From Venturia oleaginea (Eukaryota; Ascomycota; Dothideomycetes; Venturiales; Venturiaceae), in contig JABMLP010000015.1 of the NCBI GenBank assembly GCA_013176395.1, forward strand, positions 1,178,001 to 1,242,000: DNA of 64,000 nucleotides, written 5' to 3'. Position 1 is the first letter of the stretch. Every line of letters begins with the position of its first letter. A program made the translations under genes and the position numbers. The notes under the pieces were generated by a model. That model did no database searches. It worked only from the letters and a program-made list of their open reading frames with translations, and was not told the DNA's origin. Of the stretch, positions 34,141 to 44,460 are shown one piece after another.

Positions 34141-34609
34141 GTAAAATCTGGTCGGATCAAAACGGCAAGCCTAGACAATCAGTATCAGCGATGAATATTA
34201 CCATTTCGCAGAAGCATTCACAATAGTGATGGCGCTCGGAGGGATGTTGAGGCGATACAACTGATTTTAGACCTTCAAGAAAACTGACCTCATCCTCGAC
34301 TTGTATGGGCTCGCTCACTCACACACACGACGAAATATTCCAGAAATCTATCACAGGGGGAGCGTCTCCTGTTCGAAAAGCTGCCAGAAACAGCCCTAAA
34401 AAGCCGTCCGTATTACATGTATACTTCCGTCCGTATAGAGCCTGAGCAGAGCCTGTTCGAGGCCCTCTTTAGCCCTATATCACGTATTCACTTTCTATAG
34501 CGAACGAAATAGCTTTTCAAGCAGATGCCAAGCAGAATCTGTCATCTAGGCGAACGAAGCGGCTTTTCCTCGCAGATACTCTCGATTCTACCCGGTTTGA
34601 GCTGCCAGA
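34141..34609. other. Intergenic with an imperfect direct repeat
   Basis: No gene is supported. Around 34500-34580 a motif GCGAACGAA...GCTTTTC...GCAGAT occurs twice as an imperfect direct repeat. It may be part of a degraded element next to the inverted-repeat element at 34610. Confidence 0.4.
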
Positions 34610-34843
34610 TACTATGGTATCCGGGGTAATAGTCGTGCGTGGATCCGAATAAACCAACCCCTTCTTCTACCTATCACCAGCGCGAACAAATTATGAAATA
34701 AAACTAGTAATAGAAAAGAGAGGAAGCTCTATAAGGTATCGTTAAGATCTGAAATTTTGACCGAGAAACGATTCGGTTGCAGGGAAGAGAATGCTGCTGG
34801 TAGGGATGTGGAACGTACAACTATTATCCCGGGTACCATAGTA
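34610..34843. mobile_element. Inverted-repeat element (MITE-like), copy 2
   Basis: TACTATGGTATCCGGGG plus TAATAGT (34610-34633) is matched inverted at 34820-34843 with two mismatches, enclosing 234 bp. The outer 16-17 bp match the termini of the 103-bp element at 10145-10247 almost exactly, including the leading TA. The interior is not coding. The size and shared ends suggest a deletion series of one non-autonomous family. Confidence 0.6.
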
Positions 34844-35171
34844 AACGAACACGTCCTTATCTAATTAGATGTATCAGATACTACAATTTCTATAGTCGCA
34901 GGTATATCGCTACCACCCGGATCTCAAGACGCCATCTCGATTTCCGTTCGGCTAGTTATCATGAGCGCACCACAAAGATGATTTTCACGCTTGTTTTACT
35001 GGGCTGTGCAGCATTGGGGAACGCAACACCTCTAGGGCCAGAGAATGGTCTGGAAAAGGAGTGCTGTTTTCTTAGAGGACTCGAAAGCTTTCAGTCTACA
35101 TTTGAGAGACCTCCAGAGGCAAGGATTCAAGCTCGCTATTCACGATGTGGAGGCTGCTACTGCTCCGGCTA

Positions 35172-37013
35172 ACGTAATCCACCATCGAGCGGTACACACC
35201 ACCGAGCGGTACACATTTTCGTATCCTCATCAATTACTCTATTATGCACCAATAAATCTCTCATTTTTAAATATTCCTATCTATATTTCTGACAGTTGAT
35301 TGCAAAATGGTCACCACTGCGACAAATAAAACAAGTAATTACAATGTTCTCCTCTTCATTTGGTGGTTCTTCCTCAATATAAGGCTCTTGATCAACCTGG
35401 TTACTGCTGATAACCGAAGCTTCTTTAGAAAGTTGAAGTAAGCTTGAGCCCTCTACAACAGTTAAAGCGCTTGATTGACTATAATATCTCCTTTTTAGTT
35501 GCCTCTTTCGCTTCTGCCTCTCATTTGCAGCCCTTAATTTCTCATTTTCCGCAGCTAGTAAAGCGGCGCCTTGCATCGCGATCTGGCAGCCCTTGACAAG
35601 CTGATTAAGGGCCTGATCTGTTGGTGTTGGTGGACTTTTTGAACGTCTCTTAAGATAGCCTTTGATTGTAGCTACCTGCAGCTCTAACTGGGTTAGATTC
35701 TGAGGTGTTTCTGGTTGCCATTGCACTTGGTTTGCGGCCAAGGGCCCTGTAGGGGTAGATGGCCTAATCTGGATGGTTGAAAGTACCTGATTTGGATCAA
35801 AAGGTACGAGACCGGCAGCAGTGAAGCTGCGTTGAATATTGCTTAGTGTGAGGGCACTAATTCGAGCAATTTTAAAGGCGTGAAGGAACTCAATTTTGTC
35901 GATATGATTTATGCCAAGCCTCATATATTCCGATACTTGGTGGCCCTAGGTACGCTTGAGGACCGAAAAACAACCAATATCGAGAGATTGAAGAAGATGT
36001 GATGAATGCGGTGGCATACAAAGAGTAATAATCATCCGGTCTGCACAAAATTGATCAAATTCTGGCGTTGCGTGGCTGCCGTGGCCATCCAGAATTAGCA
36101 GTCGATAACTACCAACCTTTCTTGCAGCTGTATTTGGCTCGAAAACCTCTTTTAACCAGTGTAATCCAAGCTTGTCAATAGTCCATTCATTTGTACTCAA
36201 AGCGATTGTCCAACCAGGCGGTAGATTGTTGTTTTCGTACCAAGATGATATATGTACCTTGCCTTTGAAGATCACCATCGGCGGGAGGCTCCAACCCAGC
36301 GCATTGATCGATTCGATTGCCGTAACCCATTCGCGATCGCCAGGCTATAATTGAAGGGGTCTGCCACGCCTATCTGAGGCAGTAACTACGCGTGAGGTAC
36401 TTGCAAGGCCCATTGCAAAGCCAGTTTCGTCGAAGTTGTAGATATCGTTATTGAGGATGCCGTATTTAGCGATTGTGTTTTGTACAAGCCGAAACCAGGC
36501 CCCAATAAGGGCTGGATCTTCGCATCTTGCCCTTTGATTATCGTAGCTGCGTGAATATCGCGATTTGAGGCTAGGGCGGCGGTTGATGTATCGCTGAGGC
36601 CAATTGACACCGATTTTGCAATCTGAGCCTACACGCTGCTCGAGTACGATTTTTGCCGCATCGCGTACCCCAGTAACGGTCAATGGATAACCTCTTTCAT
36701 CCATAGATAGTATCCAATGCTCAACGACCTCCTCTTCCGTATCCGTAAGCTTTTGGCAATTTGGGCGCGAATCGACGCGTGAAGCGCGTCCGCGAAGGCG
36801 GGAAGCAAGGGAAGTAAATGGGACAGAATAGGCATCAGTGGCCTTTCGAATACTTGGAAAATGGCCTTTCAAATAAGCGTCATGAGCAAGGAGTAGTTGA
36901 CCCTCTTTCTGGGCCTTTGTATTGACTAGTTGTGGTGGCATTGTGGCTTAATCGATGAGGATACGAAAATGTGTACCGCTCGGTGGTGTGTACCGCTCGA
37001 TGGTGGATTACGT
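35172..37013 (-). mobile_element. Fot1/pogo-like DNA transposon, element D (nearly complete)
   Basis: TA duplications (35170-35171 and 37014-37015) flank a 1842-bp element. Its ends are a long, apparently perfect inverted repeat of about 55-60 bp that begins ACGTAATCCACCATCGAGCG. The repeat contains two units, CCATCGAGCGGTACACA and CCACCGAGCGGTACACA, spaced 17 bp apart. The transposase fills most of the element on the minus strand. D is the only Fot1-like copy in the window whose coding region has the full domain order. It is inserted within the aspartic protease gene. Confidence 0.93.
35277..36941 (-). pseudogene. Fot1-like transposase with two in-frame stops (element D)
   Basis: One reading frame of 555 codons runs from the ATG at 36941 to the stop at 35277. 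It is interrupted only by two stop codons, one after RRGRPLQL (near 36342-36344, TAG where relatives have Gln in QPG) and one after VLKRT (near 35943-35945). Domains in order are: helix-turn-helix (IRKATDAYSVPFTSLASRL), second DNA-binding part (CQKLTDTEEEVVEHWI), catalytic Asp motifs IYNFDETGFAMG, LLILDGHGSHAT and LLQSLDIGCFSVLK, a coiled basic stretch (KLRAANERQKRKRQLKRR) and a C-terminal zinc knuckle CFICRSGDHFAINC. The first stop fits a C-to-T change in CAG. Otherwise the gene looks intact. Confidence 0.88.
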
Positions 37014-38424
37014 TATAGATAGAGGTACATGATCACCAATGATCAAACGGACAATGGCTATGAGCCCTGAAAGCTTTCCCTGTCAGCACCAGATCCTCCA
37101 TTCGCCTTCGAGTTCCTCCATTCGAGATGGACATCGATAATGTTCTAGCAATTCTCTGAATAAAGTCGCCAAGAACTCATTGGTATCGATCTCGAGTTGA
37201 GGGAGTCTAATAAACACAATATTCAGCCTGAGCTAATGTCTTTCTAGTCACAGATAATGTCATCCCGCTCTACACTGGCACGGGCACCGGACCAAGCCAA
37301 AGATATATTCAGCTCCTCAACTCCGCCGAAGCTGATATCGGAAACGGCACTATCAAGAATTGGTCCGATCAAGTTTATATGACACCCATACTATTGGAGG
37401 TCAAGAGTTCTTCGCCGCAGTCGACACAGGATCCAGCGATACTTGGGTGATTCAAGAAGGCTACAAATGTACCATGCCCCGAACAGCAGGCACCGCAGCA
37501 GGCGAATGTGGTTTCGGCAAAGCCTACAAGAAAAGCCCTACCTTTGCGGCAAAAGGTAATGAAAGGTTCAGTATAACCTACTCTTCCGAATCGGCTTCAG
37601 GAGTGATGGGCACAGAAATAATGACCCTTGGCGGTATCACCGTCAAAAACCAGAAATTTGCTTTGGTAACTACAGCCCGCTGGCGAGGCGACGGCCCTTC
37701 CTCTGGTTTAATCGGTCTCGCGTTCCCCTCCAACTCAGCGACTTGGGGTTTGACAGGCGGCAAAAAAGATTACAGTTCTATATTTACAATAATGTACAAA
37801 CAAAACCTCATCCCACCTCACTTCAGCCTCGCACTCAATCGCCGTTCCGAAGAACCCGGCGTCCTCGCTCTAGGTGGTCTGCCAGGAGGAGACACTAAAT
37901 ACAACAACACATGGGCAAAAACACTAATGCAATATCTAACCTTCGGCAACGGCGATCCGACCAAAAAACCCTCCGGCGATTTCGATTATCGTCTGTACAG
38001 AACCTCCATTGATTCCTTCACCATCGGCAACCAGCCCTCCATCACCCCATCAAAGGGTGGGACAACACAAGTCTCCATCGACTCCGGAACAGCAGCCATG
38101 CTCCTCCCTGCCGATATCGCAAAAACCTTCAACACGCAATGGTCACCACCAGCAATATTCGACCGAGCAGCCGGCTGGCTCGTCGATTGCAACACCAAGG
38201 CACCCAAGTTCGGTGTCAAGATAGGAGGGGTGAAGTTGTACGTTGGGAGTGAGGATTTGATGACGCCACATGAGGCTGGGATGCCGGGCGGGAAGTGTGC
38301 TAGTGCGGTGCAGCAGGCTGGTTTTGCGGGGAGCGGGATGTTGGGGAGTACGTTTTCGAAAAGTGTTGTTGCTGTTTTTGACGTTGGGGGCGATGAGTTG
38401 AGGCTTGCGCAGAGGATTAGGTAG

Positions 38425-39393
38425 AGTAGAGGAGAGAGCGGCGCTTATGATGATTTGAATGCCGATCGACGTTTGTTAAACCTGTAGGCCTGTGTAGAGT
38501 CATGTGAACCTCCAAGTCAAGCGTCTCGACTCGGTGTCAGTTTCATTACTCGAGACATCCTGCTAATTGATTCTTCAATCAAGATAATGTATGAGCAATT
38601 GGTGGGCGTAAGCTGAGGTGTCCGTCAAGTCTCTACTTCCGTTGAATGATCGATCATTGAAGCCGCTGGGAGAAATCGGAGATCATCACGCCAGCCCTTA
38701 AATTCATGTCTCTCTACTATTACAGATTCATGCTTAGAGTGAGGGTCTGTGTATCGGGTTGTAGCCTCGTCATCTAGTAGTGTGGGAAAGGAGAGTAAGG
38801 GATTTTTTAGTAAGACTCAAGGAAATCTGTTGGCTATGTGTCTAATGCAATATGACGTTGCAAAAGCAAAGTATGCCACCGTTCTCCCATTGTCCCGATT
38901 TGTCAAAATAGAAACTCTCCACGACCATGCAACGTTTCATGCGTCTAGTCGACAGACCAAACCAGCCCACATCATACAAGACCACCAAATCAGTCGTCAG
39001 GTCAAGGCCATTGCTTCGCGATAGCTAACAAACACCATACCTGCTGAGCCATCTCTCAAGTCACATTGCATGAATTGACAGTTTTCATCACCGACCAATT
39101 CTTATCAATCATCGCATGTGCCACTACCCGAGGGACCTCAACCACTGCCGTATGGACGAATCCAACCCACACTAACCGACCTTCGACTTAATTCGATCCA
39201 TATTTCCCAAGGAATCAATCGTATAACGCGTGCAAGTATCGCATTTCTGTTCGCAGTCTGATGGTTCTGCAATGCTGCCCTGGTTTGGAGGACATTGCAG
39301 AAGACAGCCATCCGCAAGCGTTGCCAAAAATTATATGGTTGGCAGTGGCGAAGTGGCATACTGTGACGTCGTCTTCGCACATGGAGGCATTCG
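38425..39393. other. Intergenic
   Basis: Between the protease relic and the Myb-repeat gene I see no supported gene. A 92-codon frame at 38749 has no domain. The end of this stretch is the 3' flank of the minus-strand Myb gene. Confidence 0.45.
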
Positions 39394-40266
39394 TCAAATG
39401 GTGATAGTACCATTGTCTGTTCCTTGCGTGGTTGAGCTCGCAGCGGCCGCAGACTTCTTCCTGTAGAGACGCAGCAAGCCCCGCTCGCCGTGAAAATGAC
39501 CGAAGCAGCCTCTCTTGAAGGCGTATTGAGTACACTTCCTGGCAAGCATCTGATTATAGATCCTGCCAATTCCAAGTCTGGTTGCCGTCACAAATGACGC
39601 CGATAATTCCGTAGGATCTCTCGCGCGCCTCCTGACTCCAACCGGGGAAATTGGGTTTGGCTTGTTTTTCACGCATTTCTGCTGGCTGTCGTGAATAAAG
39701 AGGTAGGCCACCGTGCCTACCCTGCCAGCGCACGCGAGCAGGGTGGAACTGCTCTCGATTGCTTGCATCGATTTCTGCTCGGTCGTTGATGTTTGTCCAA
39801 ACGGCGGTAGTGTCTGACCTGCCGTGATTCCGGGGTCCCAGGATCGCTGCAGTTGATAATAGCGGTATCTGCACTGAACCCTCGATCTAGACTGAACTTG
39901 ACCAGATATTTTTGCCCAATCGGAGGTACCATTCGTAAGAATCGAGTGTCGCAGCCTTCTGTCTTCATCTTGGGACCAAGGACCTCGACGGTAATACGCT
40001 TTGACCGATAGCGTATATAGAGGAGGCGCACTGTCTGTTTGTTGCTGCTCCTCTCGCCGGCGGCATGTTCCTCGCGTCATGTGACCGCGGTGCCCCTCTT
40101 GGGCTAAATGTTGATAATAGTACTCTCTGCATTGCTCGGGGGATCTTGGCCCAAATTCTTGAGATATCTTTATCCAATCGGAGATTCCATACTGTTGGAT
40201 CAGTAATCTCAATCTTCCCACTTCATACCGGGTCCAAGGGCCTTGATGGAAGGACCGGAACGTCAT
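39394..40266 (-). CDS. Myb/SANT-repeat protein
   Basis: The proposed start (40266) begins MTFRSFHQGPWTRYE. Two Myb-like repeats follow. The first is GPWTRYEVGRLRLLIQQYG, ending WIKISQEFGPRSPEQCREYY. The second is RRGPWSQDEDRRLRHSIL, ending WAKISGQVQSRSRVQCRYRYY. The spaced tryptophans and the RSxxQCRxxYY helix are typical of DNA-binding Myb repeats. The last 140 residues are of mixed composition with no domain and may contain an unrecognised intron or a wrong 3' end. Including the poorly supported 21 residues upstream would give 311 residues. A role as a transcription factor is an inference. Confidence 0.6.
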   Translation of the reverse strand: MTFRSFHQGPWTRYEVGRLRLLIQQYGISDWIKISQEFGPRSPEQCREYYYQHLAQEGHRGHMTRGTCRRREEQQQTDSAPPLYTLSVKAYYRRGPWSQDEDRRLRHSILTNGTSDWAKISGQVQSRSRVQCRYRYYQLQRSWDPGITAGQTLPPFGQTSTTEQKSMQAIESSSTLLACAGRVGTVAYLFIHDSQQKCVKNKPNPISPVGVRRRARDPTELSASFVTATRLGIGRIYNQMLARKCTQYAFKRGCFGHFHGERGLLRLYRKKSAAAASSTTQGTDNGTITI

Positions 40267-40651
40267 GCTCGATAGCGCTGTGTCTAGCGAAGAGGTAAGT
40301 GGTAACGTTGCAGTATGGATGATGATCAATGTGCTGTTGGTAATGCTGTTGTGACAAATGTTGCTGTTGGCTGAAAGTGAAGTGGATCAAGTTGAGGCAG
40401 CATTCGTAGGAGCATGAGCATTGTTGTGAGCAAGAACCAGCGTAGAAGGGAAGGGACACCTCGGTTTGGAAACGACCATACTCCTTCGCGATGGAGGCAG
40501 GCGCGATGCGAATTTTTCTTCCATGCACAGTGAGGCAACGCGTTACCTTCCCTTGGACCACACCCTAGCATTAATAACTCGTGATCGTCTCTGGCAAGCT
40601 TCATTTTGAGAGTCGCCAGAAACTCATCTACAGATTGCTCGATTTGTTGTA
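40267..40651. other. Intergenic, Myb gene upstream region
   Basis: This 385-bp stretch separates the Myb-repeat start from the thioesterase stop (both minus strand). It is rich in CAA/TTG-like triplets but holds no supported gene. Confidence 0.45.
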
Positions 40652-41794
40652 CTATAATTTGCTCGCGGCAGCTGGAGGATCTCTCCTTCGCTGTGCAGTA
40701 TTCCTCGATGCACTCAGCACAAGACAGACGTGGTGACTCAAGACAACAACATCGCCCGTCTCGTCCCAGATCGTTACCTCGAGATCTAATCTTCCATTGC
40801 GGATCCTCTTTGCCTGTGTTCTTACAAAAAGAAAATCTACACCTTCTTCTGGCAGTGCTTTTTTCATGTCCATGTTCAGGATAACTGTTGGATACCAGAA
40901 CTTTGCGAAGTTATTGGTTCCAGTCTTGGGATCGGCGACGACTTTGTGCTTTACGGCGTATGGATCCTGGTTGATAAGTCAGAGATGTGCCTTTTGTGTG
41001 CCTTTTGCAAGTCCTGACGATACGTACCTCATTTGCAATTAATGATTCTACGACCTGAGGAAACATATCTGCGACGAAGCTGTATTATCTGTTAGTTATG
41101 CCATATCCGAATGAAATATGCCAGAAACCATACCCTAACGATTCATTCGTGAACTTCTCTCCATTTCGAAACGTCAACCACTGATCCGAAAGATTCTTCA
41201 CCTTCTGTCCCTGCCTTGGAAAGAAAAATCGGACACGATTTGATGCCTTCCGAAAACCCGCAAAGGGCATTTCTTCCTGCTCTACCCAATTCGAGTCACT
41301 GCCCACCCTCAGTGCTTTCGAATCCACAGAATACGGCGGAGGCGAAAGTTTCCAATTCGTCTCAAAGCTAACACCCTTCTCATTCGCAATATTTGTATGG
41401 TTCAAATACCCAATCACTACCTCTTTTCCATGTTGTACCAACGACATATGTATCGTTGATGTCTGCCTTCCTAGCTTCACATCCTTGATGACGAATATGG
41501 CTGGTCCAACTTCTGTTCTCTTTGGGAATTCTAGATGTAGGGTCATGGTATGCGGTTGGTTTTGTTTGGAGAGGGTCGCGTCGAAGTGCTTTCGCGCGGC
41601 TTTGAGGAAACATGAGGTGACATATCCGCCATGAGGAACTCTTGATCTGTTAGCCTTGTTCATATCATCCCAATTGAACCTCGGGTACCTGTGCCTATAC
41701 TCCAGTCGTCCTCAAGGTTGACCTCATAGGTATGCGAATCCAGCACCTTCACCGCCGTCGCATTAGCGAACGAGATGGCATTAGGGTTTAGCAT
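40652..41794 (-). CDS. Acyl-CoA thioesterase-like (double hotdog) protein
   Basis: Four exons (41689-41794, 41134-41638, 41028-41079, 40652-40966) and introns of 50, 54 and 61 bp give 325 residues. The start reads MLNPNAISFANATAV. The hotdog hallmarks are VNLEDDWSIGT, then VPHGGYVTSCFLKAAR, and HTMTLHLEFPKRTEVGPA. The second hotdog half contains LTFRNGEKFTNESLG, FWYPTVILNMD and RLDLEVTIWDETGDVVVL with SHHVCLVL. It belongs to the thioesterase-like superfamily found across ascomycetes, which hydrolyses acyl-CoA; the substrate is not known. The stop follows RRRDPPAAASKL; the final KL resembles only weakly a peroxisomal signal. It is divergent from the acyl-CoA ligase with 316 bp between starts. 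Confidence 0.82.
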
Positions 41795-42110
41795 GGCGAA
41801 GTTGAGAAAAAGCCGGCGGGATCCAGCGTATCATGGTATTTCTCTAAACGTGAATAATGGCGACATGGATTCCCCACGATCGCTCGCATGATAGGCCTCG
41901 GCTTTGAGGGTAAAAACACGGAGCTAGACCCAAAGCTCCTCGGAAGAGCGCATTGCTAAGAAGAAGCCGGGAGGGAGGGAATTTGCATTCTTATATGGGA
42001 GCGTCCGCCGATGCACATGATTCCTAACAACCCACTTCTCGGTACCCTCGCTGTTTTACACTCCAATCATCAATAAACGAGAGTTCAGATACATACATCA
42101 CACCGCCGCC
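41795..42110. promoter_or_regulatory. Divergent promoter, thioesterase / acyl-CoA ligase
   Basis: Only 316 bp separate the start codons of two oppositely transcribed genes that both act on acyl-CoA chemistry. No clear TATA box or named operator was recognised. Shared regulation is inferred from spacing alone. Confidence 0.5.
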
Positions 42111-43886
42111 ATGCCCGTCCAATCGTCACACCCACCCTTCGAAGTCCCAAATGAAGATATCTGGGCATTCCTGTTCGAGAGAAAGGATCGGCCTTATCCC
42201 GAGAATAAAGGTACTAAAGCCCAACAATTGGTTGTGGAGAGGATGCAACACTAATTGTGGAGAATGAATAGTCATCTACAAGGATGCAAACACAGCACGA
42301 ACATACACCTACGCCGAGGTCAAAACCGCCGCAGAGACATTCGGAAAAGGCCTCAAGGCCGTCTGGGAATGGAGGAAAGGCGAAGTTCTAGGTATTTACG
42401 CTGCGAACTGCATCGATACCCCTTCCATCACTTGGGGCACGCTTTGGGCGGGTGGAATCATCTCGCCTGCGAACCCCGCATACACGGTTGAGGAACTCGC
42501 TTTCCAGCTCAAGGATTCAAAGGCGAAAGCTTTGGTTACGCAGCTGCCATTCTTGGACAATGCGAAAAAGGCATGCAAGCTTGCTGGTATCCATGAAGAC
42601 TTCATTGCTCTCATCGGAGACCAGAGAGATCCTGAGGGACGAGTCAAGCACTGGACGAGTGTGAGGAATATCTCTGGTGCTACTAGATACAGACGGGCAA
42701 AGATCGATCCCGAGAAGGATCTGGCTTTTTTGGTGTATTCGAGGTGAGTTGACCAAATTCTTGTATCTTGCCGCGCTAACTAATCCTCACTTCCAGTGGC
42801 ACCACAGGTCTACCCAAAGGGGTAATGCTCAACCACCGAAACATCTGCTCAAATATCATGCAAACGGCTGCCGCTGAAAGTGTTAACGTGGACTGGAAAG
42901 GCGGACCAGATGGAGAAGGCGACAAAATTATAGCCGTTCTCCCCTTCTTTCACGTATACGGTCTCACATGTCTCATCATGCAATCTATCCACCGCGGGCT
43001 CCAACTCGTGGTTATGGAGAAATTTGAGCTCGAAAGATTCTGCCAAATTATCCAGGAAAACAAAATCACTTTCTCCTACCTCGTGCCGCCTGTGCTTGTC
43101 GGTCTGGCAAAGCATCCCGTCGTCGCCAAATACGATCTTTCAACAATGCGAATGGTAAACTGTGGTGCAGCTCCTCTCACACGAGAACTCATCGACATGG
43201 TCAACGCACGATTCCCACTACCGATTAAGCAAGGCTATGGATTGAGTGAGACGAGTCCTACTACACACGCTCAGCCATGGGACGAGTGGAAGACATCCAT
43301 CGGCTCTGTAGGAAAACTGCTGCCAAATATGACAGCCAAGTACATCGACGCTGATGGAAAAGAGATTGCTACGGGAGCAGACGGAGAGCTATGTCTCAAG
43401 GGTCCAAACGTCTTCCAAGGCTACCTCAACCAACCACAATTGACCAAAGAATCGTTCACCGAGGACGGGTTCTTCAAGACAGGAGATATTGGTCACGAAG
43501 ACAAGAATGGAAACTTCTGGATCACCGATCGTGTCAAGGAGCTGATCAAGTACAAAGGATTCCAAGTTGCCCCTGCCGAGCTTGAAGGCCTTTTACTCAA
43601 TCACCCCAAAGTTGATGATGCAGCCGTTATTGGTGTGTATCATGACAAACAACATACTGAACTGCCCAGGGCGTACATCGTTCTTGCGCCAGGTGCCGTG
43701 AAAAGCAATGAGACAGGTGACGAGATCGCGAAGTGGTTGCATGAGAAGGTCGCTCATCACAAGAAGCTGAGGGGTGGAATTTTCTTCATTGACGAAGTCC
43801 CGAAGAGCGCCAGTGGAAAGATCCTGAGGAGGATGCTGAGGGACACAGCGATCCAGGAGCAGAAAGCTGGAAAGCCCAAATTGTGA
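42111..43886 (+). CDS. 4-coumarate-CoA ligase-like acyl-CoA synthetase
   Basis: Three exons (42111-42210, 42272-42743, 42797-43886) with 61- and 53-bp introns give 553 residues. Adenylation motifs appear in the family order: LVYSSGTTGLPKGVM (ATP/AMP binding), LPFFHVYG, GYGLSETSPTTH, DGFFKTGDIG and the hinge KYKGFQVAPAELEG. PKSASGKILRR near the end carries the catalytic lysine. The enzyme activates a carboxylic acid to acyl-AMP and then acyl-CoA. The C-terminal tripeptide PKL is a variant of the peroxisomal targeting signal PTS1, so it probably acts in peroxisomes. Substrate (aromatic or fatty acid) cannot be told from sequence. Confidence 0.92.
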
Positions 43887-44460
43887 AGGATTGATGCATG
43901 TCTTTTTGGTGTTATAGGTGGTTAGCTTCGAGCGACATTTGAAGACATAAAATGAATATACCATGATCTTTTTGTCAGCTCGAGATGTCTCGAGTTTAGT
44001 GCTACTGCTGGAGCTGGCTCACATGTTCAATAGTGGAAGATCTGGGTGAACTTTTATCCTGGACGGCATGGCATAAGGGCCTAGCAGGACTGTGCATAGA
44101 GAAAGCTTACCTGATGGTCGATGGCTGGACACAGATTAGGTAGCAAGCAACTTTGTCTGGTGCTTCCACATAAACACACTGGAGTTGACTTTCCCAGTAG
44201 ATGGGTTAGCCTAAGTTGGCCGTACATTTAAGCATCGATCAACAGCGGCAGACTCAAAGACCTGGACGCGCGACCAAAACGGGGCCAGACTGAGACCAAG
44301 GTCGACGTAGTGCTTGCGGAGGGTGTGATTCTGTTGTGGTCATGTGCTGGTGTGCGTTAACAAGTCACTCGTCCAAAATGGTGGCACAATATGCATACTT
44401 AGTGATCCATTTTGTAATCTGTGACTCTCATTCCAAATCAAGTCCAGCACCTGTCCAATT
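43887..44460. other. Intergenic, convergent gene ends
   Basis: The acyl-CoA ligase and the Spp2 gene converge here. A minus-strand frame at 44340-44642 overlaps the Spp2 3' end in another frame and is not supported. Nothing else is seen. Confidence 0.5.

Larger units (their letters stand above)
34978..38424 (+). pseudogene. Secreted aspartic protease gene broken by transposon D
   Basis: The 5' part (34978-35169) begins like a signal peptide (MIFTLVLLGCAALGNATP). One frame over it continues with propeptide-like sequence (SKAFSLHLRDLQRQGF). Element D is inserted at 35170. Downstream, after an acceptor-like TCTTTCTAG (37241-37249), comes IPLYTGTGTGPSQRYIQLL. A frame change near 37375 then leads into the pepsin-like core. 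The core is open to the stop at 38424 and has both active-site motifs, FAAVDTGSSDTWVIQ and SIDSGTAAMLLP. It ends FDVGGDELRLAQRIR. The core (about 350 residues) has no in-frame ATG before the first active site. The gene would be an extracellular A1-family protease. Insertion plus frame changes make it non-functional. Confidence 0.75.

Noticed and set aside
40223..40604. Minus-strand frames upstream of the Myb-repeat gene as an N-terminal extension
   Set aside because: They are in other frames, of biased composition, and no splice pair links them to the Myb repeats.
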